In this document: piece by piece, positions 17,924 to 27,437 of the stretch
How positions within the stretch are numbered: the stretch's first letter is position 1
How the letters are laid out: each line of letters begins with the position of its first letter
Assembly (NCBI RefSeq): GCF_003970385.1
Contig: NZ_RXZH01000005.1
Coordinates: 237,994 to 301,993, forward strand
Direction of reading: 5' to 3'
Source of the DNA: Vibrio aquaticus
Lineage (GTDB): Bacteria > Pseudomonadota > Gammaproteobacteria > Enterobacterales > Vibrionaceae
Length of the DNA stretch: 64,000 nt
Translations under genes and position numbers: made by a program
The notes under the pieces: generated by a model
What the model was told of the DNA's origin: nothing
Databases searched by the model: none
Seen by the model: only the letters and a program-made list of their open reading frames with translations

Positions 17924-18358
17924 ATGTTCAACTTTGCGGCGAAATCTCTTCTGTTGTGGCTCGTCTTGTCGGCGAGCGTGTTGGCATCGTCAGATCTGTT
18001 TGTGCCTGCTACGTCTGAGCAAAACGCCCAAGTTGAGCTGTTTGAGTTCCAGTCACCCGAGTTGCAGAAAACCGCCATCGAGCTGGCCAAAACGCTTCGT
18101 TGCCCACAGTGTCAAAATCAAAATCTCATCGAGTCGAACTCACCGATTGCGAAAGACTTACGTTTAATCGTCTTTGAGAAAATTAACCAAGGTCAGAGTC
18201 AGCAACAAGTGATTGATTTTATGACGGCTAGGTATGGTGAGTTTGTGCTTTATAAGCCATCGTTTCGGTCATCGAATGCTTTGCTTTGGTTCGCGCCTTT
18301 TATCTTGTTGGTGCTCTTTGTCGGTCTTTCGATAAAACGGATTAAATCGCCTTCCTAA
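17924..18358 (+). CDS. nrfF: Heme lyase subunit NrfF (CcmH homologue)
   Basis: 144 residues with a signal peptide or anchor (about 1-21), the CcmH/NrfF signature LRCPQCQNQNL holding the thiol pair, and a C-terminal membrane segment (about 118-138). It holds reduced apocytochrome cysteines for the NrfE lyase. I chose the ATG at 17924, preceded by AAGG with 8-base spacing; upstream alternatives (GTG 17915, TTG 17882) would displace the signal peptide. It is the last gene of the nrf operon. Confidence 0.9.
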   Translation: MFNFAAKSLLLWLVLSASVLASSDLFVPATSEQNAQVELFEFQSPELQKTAIELAKTLRCPQCQNQNLIESNSPIAKDLRLIVFEKINQGQSQQQVIDFMTARYGEFVLYKPSFRSSNALLWFAPFILLVLFVGLSIKRIKSPS

Positions 18359-18444
18359 CCTTCCTTTCTCTAACAATTTACTGATAGAAAAAAACGTCAA
18401 TTGGTATAGAGTAATAGCCAGTTTACATCAGCAGTTATTAATCA

Positions 18445-18903
18445 GTGCGTTACGCTATAGAACAATATGATAAACACGGCTTCCTTAAAGCCCCTAAACT
18501 TCTTTGGTTTTGTTGGTTATTTCTGGCAAAAGCATGGATTGTGTTTGTGGTGGCCGGAGCTAGTCGTGAAAGTGGCAGTAAGATCCTGTCGATTGTTTAT
18601 CCCGACCACACCATGTTGTACCTTGGGTTGGCTATGGGCATTCCCAGTATTGCGTTAATGTGGTTGGTGAATTTACGCAACCCAGAGCGCCAATGGATTA
18701 ATCGCATTGTTGCGTGGGGTAAAAGCATTACTTTAGTCACGGCGACGCTTCAGCTTTCTCAGGCGGTCTATCATGTGTATCTAGTACATGGTGCATTCAG
18801 TTGGGCGAATGGAGCCGTGATGTTACTGCTGCTATGGTTAATTATTTATGTTTCGAAAAGCCGAAGTGTTAGGGACAGTTTTAACAACCCGCCAATGCAC
18901 TGA
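18445..18903 (+). CDS. yfeZ: DUF2919 membrane protein (YfeZ-like)
   Basis: 152-residue inner-membrane protein with four hydrophobic segments and the DUF2919 opening YDKHGFLKAPKLLWFCWLFLAK. The GTG start at 18445 is chosen because family members begin at this MRY..YDKHGFLK point; no good ribosome-binding site is visible. Function unknown. It stands 81 bp before the DyP peroxidase gene; in E. coli yfeZ is likewise close to yfeX, which supports both names and hints at a functional link. Confidence 0.75.
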   Translation: MRYAIEQYDKHGFLKAPKLLWFCWLFLAKAWIVFVVAGASRESGSKILSIVYPDHTMLYLGLAMGIPSIALMWLVNLRNPERQWINRIVAWGKSITLVTATLQLSQAVYHVYLVHGAFSWANGAVMLLLLWLIIYVSKSRSVRDSFNNPPMH

Positions 18904-18984
18904 TCGAAGCAAGCGATGATCGCTATCAATATTTAGAAATTAAAACGAAATACACTGAGCAAAAAATTAAGTGAGGAACTCATA

Positions 18985-19887
18985 ATGTCATACCCTCAAA
19001 GCGCAATTCTTCCTGAAGCAGGACCGTTTGCACAATACACTTTATTGAAAGTAAACCAAGACGCTCAAGGCGTTCTCGAACAATTAAAAGCACTTCCTGC
19101 GCTGGTTGAAGAACTTAATGCTCAACAACCGGGGGCAGACCTGACTCTATCGATTGCCTTTACTAAAGCATTTTGGCGTCAACTGGATGTGGCAGTACCG
19201 AGTGAGTTGATTGATTTCCCTGTTCTTGGTGAAGGCGAGACAGTCGCACCTAGCTCAGATGTTGATGTTTTGATTCACTGCCACTCAAACCGCCATGACT
19301 TACACTTCTACCTACTGCGTAAGTTCTTTGCTCAGGTTTCTGAGAGCGTGTCTGTGGTTGATGAAACATACGGCTACCGCTACCTAGATTCACGCGATAT
19401 GACCGACTTTGTCGATGGCACTGAAAACCCAAAAGAAGCTCAGCGCGAAGAGGTGGCGATCATTCCACAAGGTGAGTTTGCTGGTGGTAGTTACGTTATG
19501 GTGCAGCGTTTTATTCATAACCTGCCATCTTGGAACCGCTTGAACGTATCGGCGCAAGAGAAAGTGATTGGTCGTACTAAGCCTGATTCAATCGAATTAG
19601 ATGACGTGCCAGCGGCTTCTCACGTTGGTCGTGTTGATATTAAAGAAGAAGGCAAAGGCCTTAAGATTGTTCGCCATAGCTTGCCATACGGCAGTGTGTC
19701 AGGTGAACACGGCCTGCTGTTTATTGCTTACTGTAATACGCTACACAACTTCAAAGCGATGCTTGAAAGCATGTATGGCGCAACAGATGGCAAAACAGAC
19801 CAACTGCTTCGCTTTACTAAAGCCGTGACGGGTGCTTACTTCTTTGCCCCATCAGCAGAGATGCTACAGAGCGTAAACGTTAAGTAA
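18985..19887 (+). CDS. yfeX: DyP-type heme peroxidase (YfeX-like)
   Basis: A 300-residue dye-decolorising peroxidase of the YfeX class (cytoplasmic, no signal peptide). The distal GxxDG motif is seen as FVDGTENP (about residue 145) and the proximal heme-binding histidine in IVRHSLPYG (about residue 230). E. coli YfeX oxidises porphyrinogens and was once proposed to remove iron from heme; the physiological substrate is unsettled. The gene has its own ribosome-binding site (GAGGA, about 8 bases before the ATG) and a strong terminator. Confidence 0.93.
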   Translation: MSYPQSAILPEAGPFAQYTLLKVNQDAQGVLEQLKALPALVEELNAQQPGADLTLSIAFTKAFWRQLDVAVPSELIDFPVLGEGETVAPSSDVDVLIHCHSNRHDLHFYLLRKFFAQVSESVSVVDETYGYRYLDSRDMTDFVDGTENPKEAQREEVAIIPQGEFAGGSYVMVQRFIHNLPSWNRLNVSAQEKVIGRTKPDSIELDDVPAASHVGRVDIKEEGKGLKIVRHSLPYGSVSGEHGLLFIAYCNTLHNFKAMLESMYGATDGKTDQLLRFTKAVTGAYFFAPSAEMLQSVNVK

Positions 19888-19928
19888 TACGACTCTGAGT
19901 TTTAAAGACTCGAATTATAAAAATGTAA

Positions 19929-19955
19929 ACCGAAGCCATGTGCTTCGGTTTTTTT
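19929..19955 (+). terminator. Rho-independent terminator of yfeX
   Basis: ACCGAAGC / GCTTCGGT stem, 5-base loop and a T run, separating yfeX from the flagellin genes. Confidence 0.9.
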
Positions 19956-19968
19956 ATGCGATTTCGAT

Positions 19969-19994
19969 TAAAGAATTAACGACTTGGCCGATAC
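19969..19994 (+). promoter_or_regulatory. Sigma-28 (FliA) promoter of flagellin gene 1
   Basis: TAAAGAAT, 10 bp, GCCGATAC resembles the consensus TAAAGTTT-N11-GCCGATAA but with one base less in the spacer. It lies 34-59 bp before the flagellin ATG at 20028. Confidence 0.6.
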
Positions 19995-20027
19995 AAAGAG
20001 TAATCGAAAGAAGGATCAAAACTCATT

Positions 20028-21161
20028 ATGGCCATCACTGTTAATACTAATGTCTCAGCAATGACTGCGCAGCGTCACTTGACCAATGCGACAGATTTGC
20101 TCAACCAGTCGTTAGAAAGGCTGTCGTCAGGCAATCGTATTAATAGTGCAAAAGATGATGCAGCCGGTCTGCAAATCTCTAATCGCCTAGAATCGCAAAT
20201 GCGTGGTCTAGATGTGGCAATGCGAAATGCCAACGACGGGATTTCAATCATGCAAACCGCTGAAGGTGCCATGAGCGAAACCACCAACATCTTACAGCGA
20301 ATGCGCGATCTTTCTTTACAGTCTTCCAATGGATCGAACAGTCGTGCTGAGCGTGTTGCACTTCAAGAAGAAATGAGTGCTTTAAACGATGAATTGAACA
20401 GAATTGCTGAAACGACCTCTTTTGGTGGTCGAAAATTGCTCAATGGTTCGTTTTCATCCTCTTCTTTTCAAATAGGTGCCAGTTCCGGTGAAGCGGTTCA
20501 AGTATCGCTGAAGAACATGCGTTCTGACAGTTTAGATATGGGCGGATTTAGTTACGTGGCCGCAAATAAAGCGGATGACTCGTGGCAAGTATCGCAAGGA
20601 AATGCAGACCTCACTATGCAATACACCAATGCAAGGGGTGACCAAGAGACGATTTCCATTACGGCAAAGGTCGGTGACGATATAGAAGAACTTGCCACCT
20701 ACATTAATGGCCAAACCGATAAGGTGTCAGCCTCAGTGAATGAAGATGGGCAGCTGCAAATCTTTATGGCAGGTGAAGAAACGTCAGGAACCATTAGCTT
20801 TTCTGGCGGGTTATCATCACAGCTAGGGTTAAGTCTCGCAGGTTATGAAGCGGTTGATAATATAGATATTACCGATGTCGGTGGCGCTCAGCGAGCGGTG
20901 TCGGTCATTGATACTGCGCTTAAATATGTAGATAGTCATCGCGCAGAACTTGGTGCCATGCAAAATCGCTTTAATCACGCAATTAACAATCTAGGCAATG
21001 TGAACGAGAACCTCTCTGCCTCTAATAGCCGTATTAAAGATACCGACTACGCCAAAGAAACCACGCAAATGGTGAAGCAACAGATCTTACAACAAGTAAG
21101 TACGTCGATACTGGCGCAGGCAAAACAGCAACCTAATCTCGCGATAACATTATTAGGCTAA
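20028..21161 (+). CDS. Polar flagellin (first of three tandem copies)
   Basis: 377-residue filament subunit exported by the flagellar type III system. The N-terminal D0/D1 helices ([33 protein letters not shown]) and the C-terminal D0/D1 ([31 protein letters not shown], ending LAITLLG) are complete, with the short central domain usual in Vibrio. Its codon use is much less biased than that of the second copy, so it is probably a minor or sheath-proximal subunit. It is closer to the third copy in the centre (GxFSYVAA...WQV). Symbol left blank because Vibrio naming (flaF/flaB/flaA or others) differs between species. Confidence 0.93.
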   Translation: MAITVNTNVSAMTAQRHLTNATDLLNQSLERLSSGNRINSAKDDAAGLQISNRLESQMRGLDVAMRNANDGISIMQTAEGAMSETTNILQRMRDLSLQSSNGSNSRAERVALQEEMSALNDELNRIAETTSFGGRKLLNGSFSSSSFQIGASSGEAVQVSLKNMRSDSLDMGGFSYVAANKADDSWQVSQGNADLTMQYTNARGDQETISITAKVGDDIEELATYINGQTDKVSASVNEDGQLQIFMAGEETSGTISFSGGLSSQLGLSLAGYEAVDNIDITDVGGAQRAVSVIDTALKYVDSHRAELGAMQNRFNHAINNLGNVNENLSASNSRIKDTDYAKETTQMVKQQILQQVSTSILAQAKQQPNLAITLLG

Positions 21162-21285
21162 TTCAAGGCAAGAGAGCGTTATCGACAGCCAAAGTGAAAG
21201 CTTTAGCAAAAAAATGACTTTATTGACCTTTAATCACGCTTTTCTCTTCAAACGAACTTTTTTCAAAAAAAACTTAAAAAAAAAC

Positions 21286-21312
21286 TCAAGGTTTTCAAAA
21301 TTGCGCCGTTAA
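21286..21312 (+). promoter_or_regulatory. Sigma-28 promoter of flagellin gene 2
   Basis: TCAAGGTT, 11 bp, GCCGTTAA: correct spacing and both elements close to the Vibrio polar flagellin pattern. It is 85 bp before the ATG at 21397. Confidence 0.75.
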
Positions 21313-21396
21313 TAAATGTAACTTTTGAGAGAACTACTTTGGTTTTCCGAGACGTCGGAAACCGGAAACATCGGAAAATCAAACGGAGAAATCACC

Positions 21397-22530
21397 ATGG
21401 CAGTGAATGTAAATACAAACGTATCAGCAATGACAGCACAGCGTTACCTAAACAGCGCAACTAATGCTCAACAAACATCAATGGAGCGTTTGTCATCTGG
21501 TTCTAAGATCAACAGCGCTAAAGACGATGCAGCGGGTCTTCAAATCTCTAACCGCTTAAACGTACAAAGCCGTGGTCTAGACGTTGCTGTACGTAACGCG
21601 AACGACGGTATCTCTATCGCGCAGACTGCTGAAGGTGCGATGAATGAGACAACCAACATCCTACAACGTATGCGTGACCTATCACTACAGTCTGCGAACG
21701 GTTCAAACTCAAAATCTGAGCGTGTAGCGATTCAAGAAGAAGTAACAGCACTTAACGACGAACTTAACCGTATCGCTGAAACAACTTCATTTGGTGGTAA
21801 CAAACTACTAAACGGCACGTTCGGCACTAAATCAATGCAGATTGGTGCAGATAACGGTGAAGCAGTGATGCTTTCTCTAAACAACATGCGTTCAGATGAC
21901 TCTAAGATGGGTGGTCAGAGCTTCCAAGCTGCAAACGCGAAAGACTCTAACTGGACAGTAGCTGCAGGCGCTAACGACCTAACCGTTAACTTAACTGACA
22001 CAGATGGTACGGCTCAAACTATCACTATCAACGCGAAAGAAGGCGACGATATTGAAGAACTCGCAACATACATCAACGGTCAAACTGACATGGTTAAAGC
22101 GTCAGTAAACGAAGATGGTCAACTACAAGTGTTTGCTGGTGCAGATAAAGTAGACGGTGCAGTATCATTCTCTGGTGGTCTAGCGGGTGAACTAGCAATG
22201 GGCGCAGCGGCTCAAGTTACGGTTGATACTATTGACGTAACATCGGTAGGTGGAGCTCAAGAGTCAGTTGCAATCGTTGACGCCGCACTTAAAAACGTAG
22301 ATAGCCACCGTGCTGAACTGGGTGCATTCCAGAACCGCTTCAACCACGCTATCAACAACTTAGACAACATCAACGAAAACGTGAACGCGTCTAAGAGCCG
22401 AATCAAAGACACTGACTTCGCGAAAGAAACAACGGCAATGACTAAGTCGCAAATTCTTTCTCAAGCATCAAGCTCGATTCTTGCTCAAGCGAAGCAGGCA
22501 CCAAACTCGGCACTAAGCCTACTAGGCTAA
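21397..22530 (+). CDS. Polar flagellin (second copy, probably highly expressed)
   Basis: 377 residues with complete N- and C-terminal D0/D1 regions ([19 protein letters not shown] at the start, ALSLLG at the end). I chose ATG 21397, preceded by GGAGA at 21386-21390, rather than an in-frame TTG 72 bp upstream, because the other flagellins begin with this same sequence. Codons are strongly biased to CGT, AAC, GGT, CTA and GAA forms, the mark of a highly expressed gene. It has its own sigma-28 promoter and terminator, so it is transcribed alone. The central domain is shorter in hydrophilic insertions and differs most from the other copies. Confidence 0.94.
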   Translation: MAVNVNTNVSAMTAQRYLNSATNAQQTSMERLSSGSKINSAKDDAAGLQISNRLNVQSRGLDVAVRNANDGISIAQTAEGAMNETTNILQRMRDLSLQSANGSNSKSERVAIQEEVTALNDELNRIAETTSFGGNKLLNGTFGTKSMQIGADNGEAVMLSLNNMRSDDSKMGGQSFQAANAKDSNWTVAAGANDLTVNLTDTDGTAQTITINAKEGDDIEELATYINGQTDMVKASVNEDGQLQVFAGADKVDGAVSFSGGLAGELAMGAAAQVTVDTIDVTSVGGAQESVAIVDAALKNVDSHRAELGAFQNRFNHAINNLDNINENVNASKSRIKDTDFAKETTAMTKSQILSQASSSILAQAKQAPNSALSLLG

Positions 22531-22547
22531 TAAGCCACACTTTAAAG

Positions 22548-22573
22548 AATCCAGCTTCGGCTGGATTTTTTTT
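22548..22573 (+). terminator. Rho-independent terminator of flagellin gene 2
   Basis: AATCCAGC-TTCG-GCTGGATT: a perfect 8-bp stem closed by a stable UUCG tetraloop, followed by a T run. Confidence 0.93.
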
Positions 22574-22648
22574 GCCTATCAAAAGACGATCTTCATCACG
22601 TTTCATACAGACATAAAAGAAAAAGCCAAATTAATTTAAATTTTTTCC

Positions 22649-22675
22649 TAAAGGTATTTTTCTACTCGCCGTTAA
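22649..22675 (+). promoter_or_regulatory. Sigma-28 promoter of flagellin gene 3
   Basis: TAAAGGTA, 11 bp, GCCGTTAA; the -10 element is identical to that of gene 2. It is 82 bp before the ATG at 22757. Confidence 0.75.
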
Positions 22676-22756
22676 AGGATTGAGAGAAATGAGATGTGCC
22701 AAAGTGAGGTGAGAGACACCGAGGCACATCGCCCTTAATGCCGAAGGAGATCAAAT

Positions 22757-23890
22757 ATGGCAATTAATGTAAACACGAACGTGTCTGCAATGACCGCACA
22801 GCGTTACCTAAACGGTGCGACTGACGGCATGCAGAAATCGATGGAGCGTTTATCTTCAGGTTATAAAATCAACAGTGCACGAGATGACGCTGCTGGTTTA
22901 CAAATTTCTAACCGCTTAAACTCACAAAGCCGTGGTTTAGACATGGCTGTAAAAAATGCCAATGATGGTATCTCTATTGCTCAAACCGCTGAAGGTGCGA
23001 TGAATGAGACAACCAACATACTTCAACGTATGCGTGATTTGGCACTCCAATCTTCAAACGGTTCTAACTCCCGTGGTGAGCGTATTGCTATCCAAGAAGA
23101 AGTGACTGCGCTTAATGATGAACTTAACCGTATCGCAGAAACCACCTCTTTTGGTGGTAACAAACTTCTAAATGGTACGTACGGTAGCCAATCTTTCCAA
23201 ATCGGCGCAAGCTCGGGTGAAGCGGTTCAGCTAACCATGGGTAACATGCGTTCAGACACCACTGAGATGGGCGGTAAAGCTTACGTTGCTACGGCTGGTA
23301 AAACACCAGACTGGCAAGTGCAAGCCGGGGCGACGGATCTAACACTGGACTATACTGATGTACATGGTGATGTGCAGAGCCTCACCATTAATGCAAAGGC
23401 TGGCGATGATTTAGAGCAGCTTGCAACGTACATTAACGGTCAAAGTGAAGATGTAAAAGCGTCTGTAGGCGAAGAGGGTAAATTACAACTTTTCGCAGCT
23501 TCAAATAAAGTTGCAACAGATGTCACTATTGGTGGTGGTTTAGGTGGCGAAATTGGTTTCGGTGCAGCAGAGCAGCGTACTGTTGCTGATGTAGACGTAA
23601 CGACAGTTGCGGGTTCTCAGCTAGCAGTTTCTGTGATTGATGGTGCATTGAAAACTGTTGATAGCCAACGTGCTGAACTGGGTGCTTTCCAAAACCGTTT
23701 TGGTCATGCAATCAGCAATCTAGACAACATTAACGAGAACGTTAACGCGTCTCGTAGTCGAATTGTTGATACAGACTATGCGAAGGAAACTACTGCAATG
23801 ACGAAATCGCAAATTCTTCAACAAGCGAGTACGTCAATTTTAGCACAGGCGAAGCAGTCTCCGTCGGCAGCACTTAGCTTACTAGGTTAA
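22757..23890 (+). CDS. Polar flagellin (third copy)
   Basis: 377-residue flagellin with complete D0/D1 termini ([47 protein letters not shown]). A ribosome-binding site AAGGAGA lies about 7 bases before the ATG. Codon bias is intermediate between copies 1 and 2. No T-run terminator follows; only a small hairpin (ACAACATAAATGTTGT, 23918-23933) precedes flaG, so part of the transcription may continue into flaG-fliD-flaI-fliS. All three copies have identical length, which points to recent duplication or homogenisation. Confidence 0.93.
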   Translation: MAINVNTNVSAMTAQRYLNGATDGMQKSMERLSSGYKINSARDDAAGLQISNRLNSQSRGLDMAVKNANDGISIAQTAEGAMNETTNILQRMRDLALQSSNGSNSRGERIAIQEEVTALNDELNRIAETTSFGGNKLLNGTYGSQSFQIGASSGEAVQLTMGNMRSDTTEMGGKAYVATAGKTPDWQVQAGATDLTLDYTDVHGDVQSLTINAKAGDDLEQLATYINGQSEDVKASVGEEGKLQLFAASNKVATDVTIGGGLGGEIGFGAAEQRTVADVDVTTVAGSQLAVSVIDGALKTVDSQRAELGAFQNRFGHAISNLDNINENVNASRSRIVDTDYAKETTAMTKSQILQQASTSILAQAKQSPSAALSLLG

Positions 23891-23962
23891 CCGATAGGTC
23901 CGATAGGAGCTTATTGGGACAACATAAATGTTGTGACCTGCTAAGGTGGAAGGGAGATCGTC

Positions 23963-24391
23963 ATGGAAATACCATCCTACACATCGAACGTCCAGCCTTA
24001 TGGCTCAGAAAGTGGCACTAAAGTTGCTTACAAGTATGGTGGTGTACAGCAAGTTTCCTCTCAGAAGGAGCAAGTCTCTACATCGGAAATCAGTGAAAAG
24101 GCAACTCAATCTGTTGAAAAAGCGATAGAAGCTTCGAAAGAACGTGAAACGCTAAACAGAGCAGAGAGAGAACGCATTGTTGAAGAGATGAACAGTTTTA
24201 TCTCTTCGATCAATAAAGGCCTTTCATTCCGAGTGGACGAAGAGTCCGGTAGAGATGTTGTAACTATCTATGAAGCGGATACTGGCGATATAATTCGTCA
24301 GATTCCAGACGAGGAAATGTTGGAGATCCTGCGTCGGTTGAGAGAACAGACTGCCCGTTATTCATCGGGGTTGTTCAATCAATCGGTGTAA
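23963..24391 (+). CDS. flaG: FlaG family flagellar protein
   Basis: 142 residues; a variable, serine- and lysine-rich first half followed by the conserved FlaG domain (about 65-130: 'SFISSINKGLSFRVDEESG', then VVTIYEADTGDIIRQIPDEEML). FlaG influences filament length in several polarly flagellated bacteria, but its mechanism is not settled. GGAGAT lies 6-11 bases before the ATG. It is followed 19 bp later by fliD, as in other Vibrio clusters. Confidence 0.9.
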   Translation: MEIPSYTSNVQPYGSESGTKVAYKYGGVQQVSSQKEQVSTSEISEKATQSVEKAIEASKERETLNRAERERIVEEMNSFISSINKGLSFRVDEESGRDVVTIYEADTGDIIRQIPDEEMLEILRRLREQTARYSSGLFNQSV

Positions 24392-24410
24392 TCGTACTTG
24401 AGGTGAGTGA

Positions 24411-26432
24411 ATGAGTTTTGGGCCAATAGGCATGAATTCTGGCATGGACATCAATTCCATGGTCAGCAAAATTGTGGATGCGGAGCGCGTACCTAAGCAG
24501 CAGCGCATCAACAATGAGCAGACTAAAATTGATTCTAGTATCAGTGCCTATGGTCGGCTCAGAGAGTCGCTGGATACGATGAAGAACTTGATGGCGAGCT
24601 TTCGTCAAGAGAAAGCTTTCGCCGCAAGAACAGTGGAATCAACCGATGAAGCTGTCGTATCTGCAACGGCAACCACAGAAGCTATCGCTGGTCGCTATGC
24701 GATCGATGTGTTGCAGCTTGCCCAAAGTCATAAAATTGCCTCTGATGTTTTACCTGAAGATGCAAAATTTGGCCCGGGTAAGCTGCAGGTTTCGCTTGGA
24801 GACAAATCGTTCTCCGTAGATGTACAACAAAACTCAAAGCTGATTGATGTCGTGCGTGGTATCAATGGCAGCAAATCGAATCCTGGTGTTCGAGCCGCTG
24901 TGATCAACGATACAGAAGGTCCTCGCCTTATCGTTGCATCCAATAAATCTGGTCAAAGTAACGACATCTCAATGACTGTCGATGCGAAACCGGGTGATTC
25001 CCTCAAGCTGCTCGAATACAAAACACTTGAACAACGCGTCAAAGATCTAGAGCGTGCTCGGGCATCCGCTCAAGAACTTCTATCCCCACTCAATGCTGAT
25101 GAACAGCTGCTTGCCGATAAAATCGCCCAGCGTAATATCGATGCGGCAAAACTTGTCGATCAAGAAATTGCCGATGCCTCCAAGCAAGCGGCAATTAATG
25201 CCGATCCCAATGCGGCGAAAGAAGCCACCCCAGGCAATGAAATGTCAAAAGGGGCCACGGCGGCAGCAGCGCAAGCGGGTATTGATGCCAATAAATACCT
25301 AAAACCTGAAGAGCGTATTCCAGGTTGGACGCCGACCGCATCAGGTACGTTACTCGATTCTTATTGGGAGCCTGAACCGCAACTTGATGCCAAAGCGCAA
25401 GAGAAAATGCCTGATATTCCAGGCTGGTCGAATAGCGCATCCGGGACATTGACTGATTCATACGTGACGCCAAAAGAAGCGCAGGCTAAATTGGATGCAG
25501 AGAAAGCTCGCGTCGAACAAGGCTTCGTTGATCAAAGAGCTTCCTTGAAACTGCGTGTTGCATCCGGTGAATTGACACCCGAACAGGCGAAAGAGCTAGA
25601 ACGAGCAAACCTGCCAGCAGATGAGCGAGAATATCTAGAGCGTATTGATAAAGCGCAGGCTGACCTAAAAGCGGCACAACGTTCATTTGATACCTACCGC
25701 GGTATGACAGAAGTTCAAACGGCGCAAGACTCGAAAGTGATGCTCGATGGCGTAGCTCAGTTATCCAGTGATAACAACATCATTGAAGATGCCATTGATG
25801 GTGTTGATTTGACACTGAAAGGCAGGACAGAAAGAGGTAAGCCAGCCTCGGAGATTGATATTGAATACGATCGCCCAGGGGTAAGGGAAGACATAGAGCA
25901 GTTTGTCGCAGCGTATAACCAGTTTTTTCAAGTCTCAAAAGAGCTTGGCAGTGTTGACCCAAGAACGGGCATGGCTGGGCCACTGTCCGGTGACAGCATT
26001 GTAAGAAGTGCAGACTCTCGCTTGAAAGCCGTCTTCTCCTCACGCGTTGAGCCTGCACCAGAAGATCTTAAAACACTGACTGAGTTCGGCATTACCACGA
26101 CGCGTCAGGGTAATTTAGAAATTAACTATGAGATGCTTGATCGCCAGCTCAACAACAACTTCAATAAACTTGAAGATTTCTTTGGTGGCAATCAAGGCTT
26201 CGCTAAAAAAGTGGAAGATGCAATACAAGGCCTGACCGGTGTGACTGGATCAATCCGCAGCCGTGAGCGAAGCTTAGTTGAGCGCAATTACCGTTTAGAA
26301 GATGATCAAGTGGCACTCGATCGCCGTATGGATAATTTGGAAAAACGTACCCACGCCAAATTTACGGCAATGCAAGACGCCACAAGCAAAATGCAGACTC
26401 AACTAGCAGGAATGATGAATGCCCTGGGATAA
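24411..26432 (+). CDS. fliD: Filament cap protein FliD (HAP2), with a repeat-containing insertion
   Basis: 673-residue filament cap that guides flagellin assembly at the tip. The FliD N-terminal domain (MNSGMDINSMVSKIVDAERVP; about 1-100) and C-terminal domain (about 430-640, GSIRSRERSLVERNYRLEDD) are present. A long charged, helical insertion (about 205-440) separates them; within it the motif IPGW(T/S)..ASGTL.DSY occurs twice, at residues 303-318 and 336-351. Enteric FliD is about 470 residues, so the insertion is the main difference. The stop overlaps the next gene's start by 14 bp. Confidence 0.92.
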   Translation: MSFGPIGMNSGMDINSMVSKIVDAERVPKQQRINNEQTKIDSSISAYGRLRESLDTMKNLMASFRQEKAFAARTVESTDEAVVSATATTEAIAGRYAIDVLQLAQSHKIASDVLPEDAKFGPGKLQVSLGDKSFSVDVQQNSKLIDVVRGINGSKSNPGVRAAVINDTEGPRLIVASNKSGQSNDISMTVDAKPGDSLKLLEYKTLEQRVKDLERARASAQELLSPLNADEQLLADKIAQRNIDAAKLVDQEIADASKQAAINADPNAAKEATPGNEMSKGATAAAAQAGIDANKYLKPEERIPGWTPTASGTLLDSYWEPEPQLDAKAQEKMPDIPGWSNSASGTLTDSYVTPKEAQAKLDAEKARVEQGFVDQRASLKLRVASGELTPEQAKELERANLPADEREYLERIDKAQADLKAAQRSFDTYRGMTEVQTAQDSKVMLDGVAQLSSDNNIIEDAIDGVDLTLKGRTERGKPASEIDIEYDRPGVREDIEQFVAAYNQFFQVSKELGSVDPRTGMAGPLSGDSIVRSADSRLKAVFSSRVEPAPEDLKTLTEFGITTTRQGNLEINYEMLDRQLNNNFNKLEDFFGGNQGFAKKVEDAIQGLTGVTGSIRSRERSLVERNYRLEDDQVALDRRMDNLEKRTHAKFTAMQDATSKMQTQLAGMMNALG

Positions 26433-26742
26433 AGATTTTGAAGCAAACCTAGCGTTGCTTGTAGATCTAGATCACAAAATCTGTGAAACTCTTTCAGCAC
26501 CAGAAATAAATGCTGAAGAAGTTGTGCAATTTGTCGATACAAGGGAACAGATATTGCAAAAGCTGTTAGCGGCAATCGCAGAATATCCGCAACTGCAGCA
26601 AACACGACAGTGGCAGGATACGGTCAAACAGACTCAAGCTGTTGTCGAGTTGATGCAAAACAAGACTGATGAACTCGGAATGGCACTACAAAAATTTCGC
26701 CATGGCAAGCGGTCAGTTCAGCAGTACCAAAAGTTTTTATAG
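26419..26742 (+). CDS. flaI: FlaI/FliT-like flagellar protein (possible chaperone)
   Basis: 107 residues, almost entirely helical, with the start overlapping the end of fliD by 14 bp and fliS 15 bp downstream. In Vibrio clusters this position is called flaI, and it corresponds to fliT of enteric bacteria, the FliD chaperone. No catalytic motif is present. Sequence similarity to FliT is weak by eye, so the chaperone role rests on position, size and helical character. The C-terminus is basic (KFRHGKRSVQQYQKFL). Confidence 0.78.
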   Translation: MPWDKDFEANLALLVDLDHKICETLSAPEINAEEVVQFVDTREQILQKLLAAIAEYPQLQQTRQWQDTVKQTQAVVELMQNKTDELGMALQKFRHGKRSVQQYQKFL

Positions 26743-26757
26743 ATTAAGAGGGTTATC

Positions 26758-27168
26758 ATGCGTGGTTCATTACAGGCTTACAAGAAGGTATCAGTTGATA
26801 GCCAACTAAGTGCTGCCTCCCCACATAAGATCGTCCAAATGTTGATGGCAGGTGCCATCGAGCGCTTGATTCAGGGGAAAGCAGCAATGCAGGCTGGCAA
26901 CATTCCAATGAAAGGCGAGCGTTTAGGCAAAGCTCTCGATATTATTATCAGTCTACGTAGCTGCCTATCTATGGATGATGGTGGTGATATCGCTAGCAAC
27001 CTTGATCAATTGTATGAGTTCATGATTACTCAAATCACGGAAGCGAACCATCAAAATAATCCGCAACCGCTCGACGATGTTATCGACATTATTCGCGAGA
27101 TTAAAACAGCGTGGGATCAAATTCCAAACGAGTACCATAACCTGACGGCAAGTGACGTAGGTTTATAA
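26758..27168 (+). CDS. fliS: Flagellin export chaperone FliS
   Basis: 136 residues. FliS binds the C-terminal helices of flagellin in the cytoplasm, prevents premature polymerisation and delivers it to FlhA. Family features are the opening AYKKVSVDSQLSAASPHKIVQML and the middle EGERLGKALDIIxxLRSCL-like helix. It is the last gene of the flaG-fliD-flaI-fliS unit; a terminator stands 133 bp after the stop. Confidence 0.93.
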   Translation: MRGSLQAYKKVSVDSQLSAASPHKIVQMLMAGAIERLIQGKAAMQAGNIPMKGERLGKALDIIISLRSCLSMDDGGDIASNLDQLYEFMITQITEANHQNNPQPLDDVIDIIREIKTAWDQIPNEYHNLTASDVGL

Positions 27169-27300
27169 AATTATCATTAAGCAAATGATTGATTTGTGAG
27201 AAGTGTAAGCATTTTCCCCAGATTGATGAATCTTGCTTTGGGTTAACATCACATCAAGTAATTGCTTGGTTGCCTTATTTTTTTTTTAAAATAGAATAGA

Positions 27301-27329
27301 AAGCCACGAATAGCCTAGTGGCTTTTTTT
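27301..27329 (+). terminator. Rho-independent terminator after fliS
   Basis: AAGCCAC / GTGGCTT stem with a 10-base loop and a 7-base T run, between fliS and flrA. The preceding 27270-27300 is a poly-T/poly-A-rich stretch. Confidence 0.85.
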
Positions 27330-27437
27330 GTTGCTGAAATTTTTAGCGTAACGAATTAACTCAACTATATTTAGTGGGTGACGTTAGCATCTTTATCCAG
27401 CCACACCGTTTTATTGAAAAGGCAAGCAATCTCACCT

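Noticed and set aside
23870..23910. Sigma-28 promoter for flaG (two CCGATAGG copies at 23892-23909)
   Set aside because: Only -10-like sequence; no -35 element at 11 bp, so not called.
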